In this document: piece by piece, positions 14,480-17,579 of the stretch
How positions within the stretch are numbered: the stretch's first letter is position 1
How the letters are laid out: each line of letters begins with the position of its first letter
Assembly: GCA_905215395.1 (NCBI GenBank)
Contig: CAJMQA010000031.1
Span: 1 to 17,579 of the forward strand
Source: an uncultured bacterium
GTDB lineage: Bacteria > Bacteroidota > Bacteroidia > Bacteroidales > Marinifilaceae
Reading direction: 5' to 3'
Length of the DNA stretch: 17,579 nucleotides
Notes under the pieces: generated by a model
The model's input: only the letters and a program-made list of their open reading frames with translations
Told to the model about the DNA's origin: nothing
Database searches by the model: none
Position numbers and translations under genes: made by a program

Positions 14480-16515
14480 TCTAAACATAACAACAATAGT
14501 AAAATTAACCCTAATCCCCCCATCGTCCTGCATTCAGCAAAACTTATTTCAGTTTTATATACGGGATTAAATTTACTATTTGTATTTAAAATCTCTACAA
14601 TTTCCGACAGATTTTTTACCGGAGTAGTTTTTGCGTTCGTTTGTTTCGATATTTCCTGTAACAATTGCCAGTTGGCCACCTGATCATTCAATTCAGAATT
14701 GTGAGTTCTGACATAAAAAACTCCCTCTTTTTTAAACAGCTGTTCTCCCAGGACAGTAGTTAAAACATAATGATATTCCCCTGATTTCAGATTGCCCAGA
14801 TTTATTTTATACTTATTGAGATGACGGCTTAACAGATAGTCGAAGTCTTTTCCATTAAATTTTAATTTTAACTTGACATCAGAAGCATTAACAAGCTCAT
14901 AACTATCATTATACAATTCAGCATGAATCAAAATATCTTCTGAATCCTCATAAAGGGATTTTATATCGTGAATAAATCTTTCTGTGCCTTTCCGGATAGT
15001 CAGATAACTTACTGTTTTCTGAATCAATGCATTAAACAGATCATGAGTCCCGGTTTCTGCATACGAATATAATCTCCATTTCCAGAGACCGTTTCCCCAG
15101 AAATAGCAAGTTTTATACCCCTGGGTGTCATAAAATCCGAACATTCCGTTTGAACCAGGAATATTTTTAATTTTCTGAGTAAACAAGAGCTTCCCTGCCC
15201 CTGTCTTAATTTCCCCGAAGGGCACATAAACAGGAGGAAAAACAGAGTATCCGGCTTCTTCCTGATCCGTCAATTCAAATAAACTAAAATCCTGATTGAC
15301 AGCAACCCCAGCATACTCAGTCAATCCACTTGAAAAATCAACTGAATAATTGTTAGTATATCCCGCCATCAATTCCATTGAATTGGCATTTGTCAATATA
15401 TTCCAAACCGCAATCTTTCGCTTTTCCAACTCTTTCAGTAATTTTTGATATTCAGGGTGACCGGGTTGCGGATTATGGAAAATAAACAGGTCTGCCTTTA
15501 AAGAATCCAGTGATTCTCCTTTCCGGTATACTTTACAATCATATATATCCGAAGTTTGAAGGGCATTCACAATAGCAGCAATATCCGGATGCGGAGCCGA
15601 TGCATAAACCACAATATGACTGGAATTATCCATGATAGTAGTCCATGTTTCAGCCTTATTATTCAATTTTGTCCGTTCCTTGGATACAGTTTCTGCAATC
15701 AGCTCATATTTAGACAAACCTTTACGCTTTGCTTCTACTTCAAAAAAAATTTCTTGCCAGAAATTTTCACAATCGATCCATAAAGTCTTCTCAGCAATTT
15801 TTTCCCCGTTTTCTTTCAGTATACATTTTACTGTTTCTCCTTGCTGCTTTAATGCAACTAATTCAGCTTTAACAGGAAACAAGGTATGCATAAAGTTATA
15901 TTTGTTAGTTTCCAGCCGGCTGACATATACATCCGGATAGACTGTTGTATCTCCTAAAGCAACTGTATACACAGGAAATTCCGGAGTTTTATAGACAGGA
16001 TTCACTCCTGAATTATAAATGCCATCTGAGAATAAAATCATTGCATCCGGACGATGTGAAAGATAATTCTGTCTGGTATAATCAAATAACGCAGCAATAT
16101 CGGTTTTATTATCCTGATAATTAATATTTGTCCCCTTTCTGACTGTATTGCCAAAAATCAGAAAGTTTACATCAAACTTATTTTTCAGGGTTCCGATTAT
16201 TGCATTTAAAGATTCTCTATACGCTTCCTGATAATAGATAGAATCCTTATTTTGCATCAGGGAAGCAGAATTATCCTGGGCTATCAACAATACCGGTTTC
16301 TCCTCTGTCCGTTGCAACAGAGACAAAGCCGGATTTAATAAAAGTAATAGTAAGGTAAAAATAACCAGAAATCGCAATCCGGAAATCACAATACGTATTC
16401 CCAAGGGTATATCTGGTAATCTTGAAAGTTTCCTGAATTTAAACCAGGTAACTGTAAATGACAGCAGGAACACAGGCAGTAGCCACACATACGAATATTC
16501 AAATACCACTCCCAA
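14449..16515 (-). CDS. Membrane-anchored VWA-domain protein of unknown function (BatA-like)
   Basis: This 688-residue protein has two N-terminal membrane segments (about 8-24 and 40-62), a long extracytoplasmic part and one C-terminal segment (GLILLLLLCLEWFLL). Right after the second segment is a von Willebrand A domain with a complete metal-ion-dependent adhesion site: D81-N-S83-A-S85, T138 and D164 (ILFSDG). The middle resembles a GATase1-like domain, followed by beta-rich sequence. This layout is seen in Bacteroidota VWA membrane proteins related to aerotolerance (Bat) proteins, but no BatB-E genes or MoxR ATPase are adjacent. The frame opens with TTG at 16515 after an in-frame stop at 16522-16524; GTG at 16509 is an alternative, and no in-frame ATG exists until about residue 87. 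It overlaps the lipoprotein gene. Confidence 0.83.
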   Translation of the reverse strand: MGVVFEYSYVWLLPVFLLSFTVTWFKFRKLSRLPDIPLGIRIVISGLRFLVIFTLLLLLLNPALSLLQRTEEKPVLLIAQDNSASLMQNKDSIYYQEAYRESLNAIIGTLKNKFDVNFLIFGNTVRKGTNINYQDNKTDIAALFDYTRQNYLSHRPDAMILFSDGIYNSGVNPVYKTPEFPVYTVALGDTTVYPDVYVSRLETNKYNFMHTLFPVKAELVALKQQGETVKCILKENGEKIAEKTLWIDCENFWQEIFFEVEAKRKGLSKYELIAETVSKERTKLNNKAETWTTIMDNSSHIVVYASAPHPDIAAIVNALQTSDIYDCKVYRKGESLDSLKADLFIFHNPQPGHPEYQKLLKELEKRKIAVWNILTNANSMELMAGYTNNYSVDFSSGLTEYAGVAVNQDFSLFELTDQEEAGYSVFPPVYVPFGEIKTGAGKLLFTQKIKNIPGSNGMFGFYDTQGYKTCYFWGNGLWKWRLYSYAETGTHDLFNALIQKTVSYLTIRKGTERFIHDIKSLYEDSEDILIHAELYNDSYELVNASDVKLKLKFNGKDFDYLLSRHLNKYKINLGNLKSGEYHYVLTTVLGEQLFKKEGVFYVRTHNSELNDQVANWQLLQEISKQTNAKTTPVKNLSEIVEILNTNSKFNPVYKTEISFAECRTMGGLGLILLLLLCLEWFLLRYYAG

Positions 16516-16533
16516 CCATCTTTAAAGGTAAAA

Positions 16534-16568
16534 TGAATTGTAGATTTTCATTGAGAATCTACAATTCA
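16534..16568 (-). terminator. Hairpin between fabG and the VWA gene (weak terminator or attenuator)
   Basis: TGAATTGTAGATT (16534-16546) pairs perfectly with AATCTACAATTCA (16556-16568), a 13-bp stem with a 9-nt loop. Read on the minus strand it starts 9 nt after the fabG stop and is followed by TTTTACCTTT, a broken U-run. It is only about 18 nt upstream of the VWA start, so termination may be partial. Confidence 0.7.
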
Positions 16569-16577
16569 GATATTTTA

Positions 16578-17324
16578 TTACATATTCATTCCGCCGCAAA
16601 CATGGATAACCTGACCGGTTACATATCTGGACAAATCTGACGCCAGGAATATACATACATCTGCAATATCTTCAGGCGTCCCGCCTCTTTTCAACGGAAT
16701 CTTAGCCGCCCATTCTTTCCGGACATCTTCAGGCAACTGAGCAGTCATGTCTGTAATGATAAAACCAGGAGCTACCGCATTTGCACGAATATTACGGGAC
16801 CCCAATTCTTTGGCTACACTCTTGGTAAAGCCAATGATTCCGGCTTTGGAAGCAGAGTAGTTTGCCTGTCCTGCATTACCACTAACTCCTACGACAGAAC
16901 TCATGCTGATAATAGAACCACTCTTTTGTTTCAACATAATTGCAGAAACAGCTTTTGTATAATTGAATACCGATTTAAGATTTACACTGATAACAGCATC
17001 CCACTGCTCTTCCGTCATTCTCATCAATAACGTATCCTTCGTGATTCCGGCATTATTTACCAAAATATCAATTCGTCCAAAGTCCTTAACCACCTCTTCT
17101 ACTGTTGCCGCAGTCTGGGTAAAATCGGCAGCATTGGAAGCATACATCTTAGCTTTTACCCCACAAGCCTCAATCTCTTTTTCAGTAGCTTGTGCAATTT
17201 CATCATATCTCAAATCTGTAAAAGCAATATCAGCCCCTTGTTTTGCAAATGCCAAAGCAACAGCTTTTCCAATACCTCTGGAAGCACCAGTGATCAGTGC
17301 AGTCTTTCCTTCTAATAATTTCAT
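16578..17324 (-). CDS. fabG: 3-oxoacyl-[acyl-carrier-protein] reductase FabG
   Basis: FabG reduces 3-oxoacyl-ACP to 3-hydroxyacyl-ACP with NADPH in the fatty acid elongation cycle, in the cytoplasm. The 248-residue length is normal. The cofactor loop is TGASRGIG (12-19), then NNAGIT (90-95). The catalytic tetrad is complete: N115, S143 in ISMSSVVG, Y156 and K160 in YSASK. VAPGFIITDMT and the C-terminal YVTGQVIHVCGGMNM are the standard FabG substrate and tail motifs. Other fab genes (acpP, fabF) are not next to it. It has its own promoter match upstream and a hairpin downstream, so it may be mostly monocistronic, with some readthrough into the VWA gene. Confidence 0.96.
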   Translation of the reverse strand: MKLLEGKTALITGASRGIGKAVALAFAKQGADIAFTDLRYDEIAQATEKEIEACGVKAKMYASNAADFTQTAATVEEVVKDFGRIDILVNNAGITKDTLLMRMTEEQWDAVISVNLKSVFNYTKAVSAIMLKQKSGSIISMSSVVGVSGNAGQANYSASKAGIIGFTKSVAKELGSRNIRANAVAPGFIITDMTAQLPEDVRKEWAAKIPLKRGGTPEDIADVCIFLASDLSRYVTGQVIHVCGGMNM

Positions 17325-17398
17325 AATTACGGTTTTATTTCAACTAATATTCATTTAACCGAAACCGCATCCGCGACTTCTTAATAAAATTAATCCGA

Positions 17399-17429
17399 CA
17401 AATATAAACAAACAAATTCAATGTTGAAA
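17399..17429 (-). promoter_or_regulatory. Promoter for fabG (-7 TATATTTG, -33 TTTC)
   Basis: On the minus strand, TATATTTG (17399-17406) fully matches TAnnTTTG. TTTC (17426-17429) lies 19 nt upstream, one base from the TTTG consensus. The leader to the ATG at 17324 would be about 65 nt. Confidence 0.55.
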
Positions 17430-17433
17430 ATTA

Positions 17434-17579
17434 TTAGTTTTCAGGAATTATTTTCTTATTCATCAGACAATGACAGATCTGTTCTGAAATTTCTTGAGAA
17501 TAAACCAAATATCCCCATATTTCAAAACATTCCTGAGTTTGTATGGAAATAAGAGAATTATTTGCAATCAATTCAAACC
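17434..17579 (-). CDS. C-terminal end of a hypothetical protein (partial, 5' part outside window)
   Basis: One minus-strand frame stays open from the window edge to a TAA at 17434-17436, giving about 47 residues ending CLMNKKIIPEN. The segment is a plausible helical C-terminus (ECFEIWGYLVYSQEISEQI). I do not recognise the family. The other minus frames close within a few codons of the edge. An open stretch this short could be chance, so the call is tentative. It ends just upstream of the fabG promoter. Confidence 0.4.
   Translation of the reverse strand, partial: FELIANNSLISIQTQECFEIWGYLVYSQEISEQICHCLMNKKIIPEN

Noticed and set aside
1..17579. CRISPR arrays, insertion sequences, tRNA or rRNA genes
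   Set aside because: I saw no regularly spaced direct repeats, no transposase motifs or terminal inverted repeats, and no tRNA or rRNA sequence by eye. The frequent TTCCGG/CCGGAA words seem to be compositional.

Overview
The window looks like a chromosomal segment from a member of the Bacteroidales (phylum Bacteroidota). The evidence is moderately AT-rich DNA, several intergenic matches to the Bacteroidota -7 promoter element TAnnTTTG, an S46 dipeptidyl-peptidase, a DUF6340-type lipoprotein, and a gene run joining a DUF2520 protein, a KdsC-like phosphatase, a UbiA prenyltransferase and Maf. The butyrate kinase suggests a gut fermenter, perhaps Odoribacteraceae-like, but that placement is only a guess. 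There are no rRNA, tRNA, insertion sequence, phage or CRISPR features.

Layout. Positions 1-5025 hold six minus-strand genes, apparently one operon. In order of transcription they are a HEPN-motif hypothetical protein, a Rossmann/DUF2520 protein, a KdsC-like HAD phosphatase, a UbiA prenyltransferase, Maf (nucleotide pyrophosphatase) and an S46 dipeptidyl-peptidase that runs off the left edge. A divergent intergenic region at 5026-5124 separates this operon from plus-strand genes. Those are a class-IV PLP aminotransferase, then, after a gap full of inverted repeats, a secreted beta-lactamase-fold serine hydrolase translationally coupled to glycerate kinase. Butyrate kinase follows with its own promoter and a strong terminator. 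A small RRM RNA-binding protein has a leader of about 125 nt and ends in a perfect bidirectional terminator. From 10316 to 17324 the minus strand carries FabG, a membrane-anchored VWA-domain protein, a predicted lipoprotein and a 1061-residue AddA/RecB-type helicase-nuclease; the last three are tightly packed. The right edge holds the probable C-terminal end of one more minus-strand gene.

How the genes relate. The left operon combines lipid and envelope functions (UbiA, KdsC) with housekeeping (Maf) and peptide catabolism (S46), the last typical of proteolytic Bacteroidales. Glycerate kinase and butyrate kinase are central-carbon and fermentation enzymes. Butyrate kinase has no phosphotransbutyrylase beside it, and the AddA-like protein has no AddB beside it, so both partners must be encoded elsewhere or be absent. 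Most of the window is ordinary core genome. The least explained items are the HEPN-like RNxxxHxF protein heading the left operon, the nested palindromes at 5925-6085, and the VWA-lipoprotein pair placed directly upstream of a recombination helicase-nuclease.
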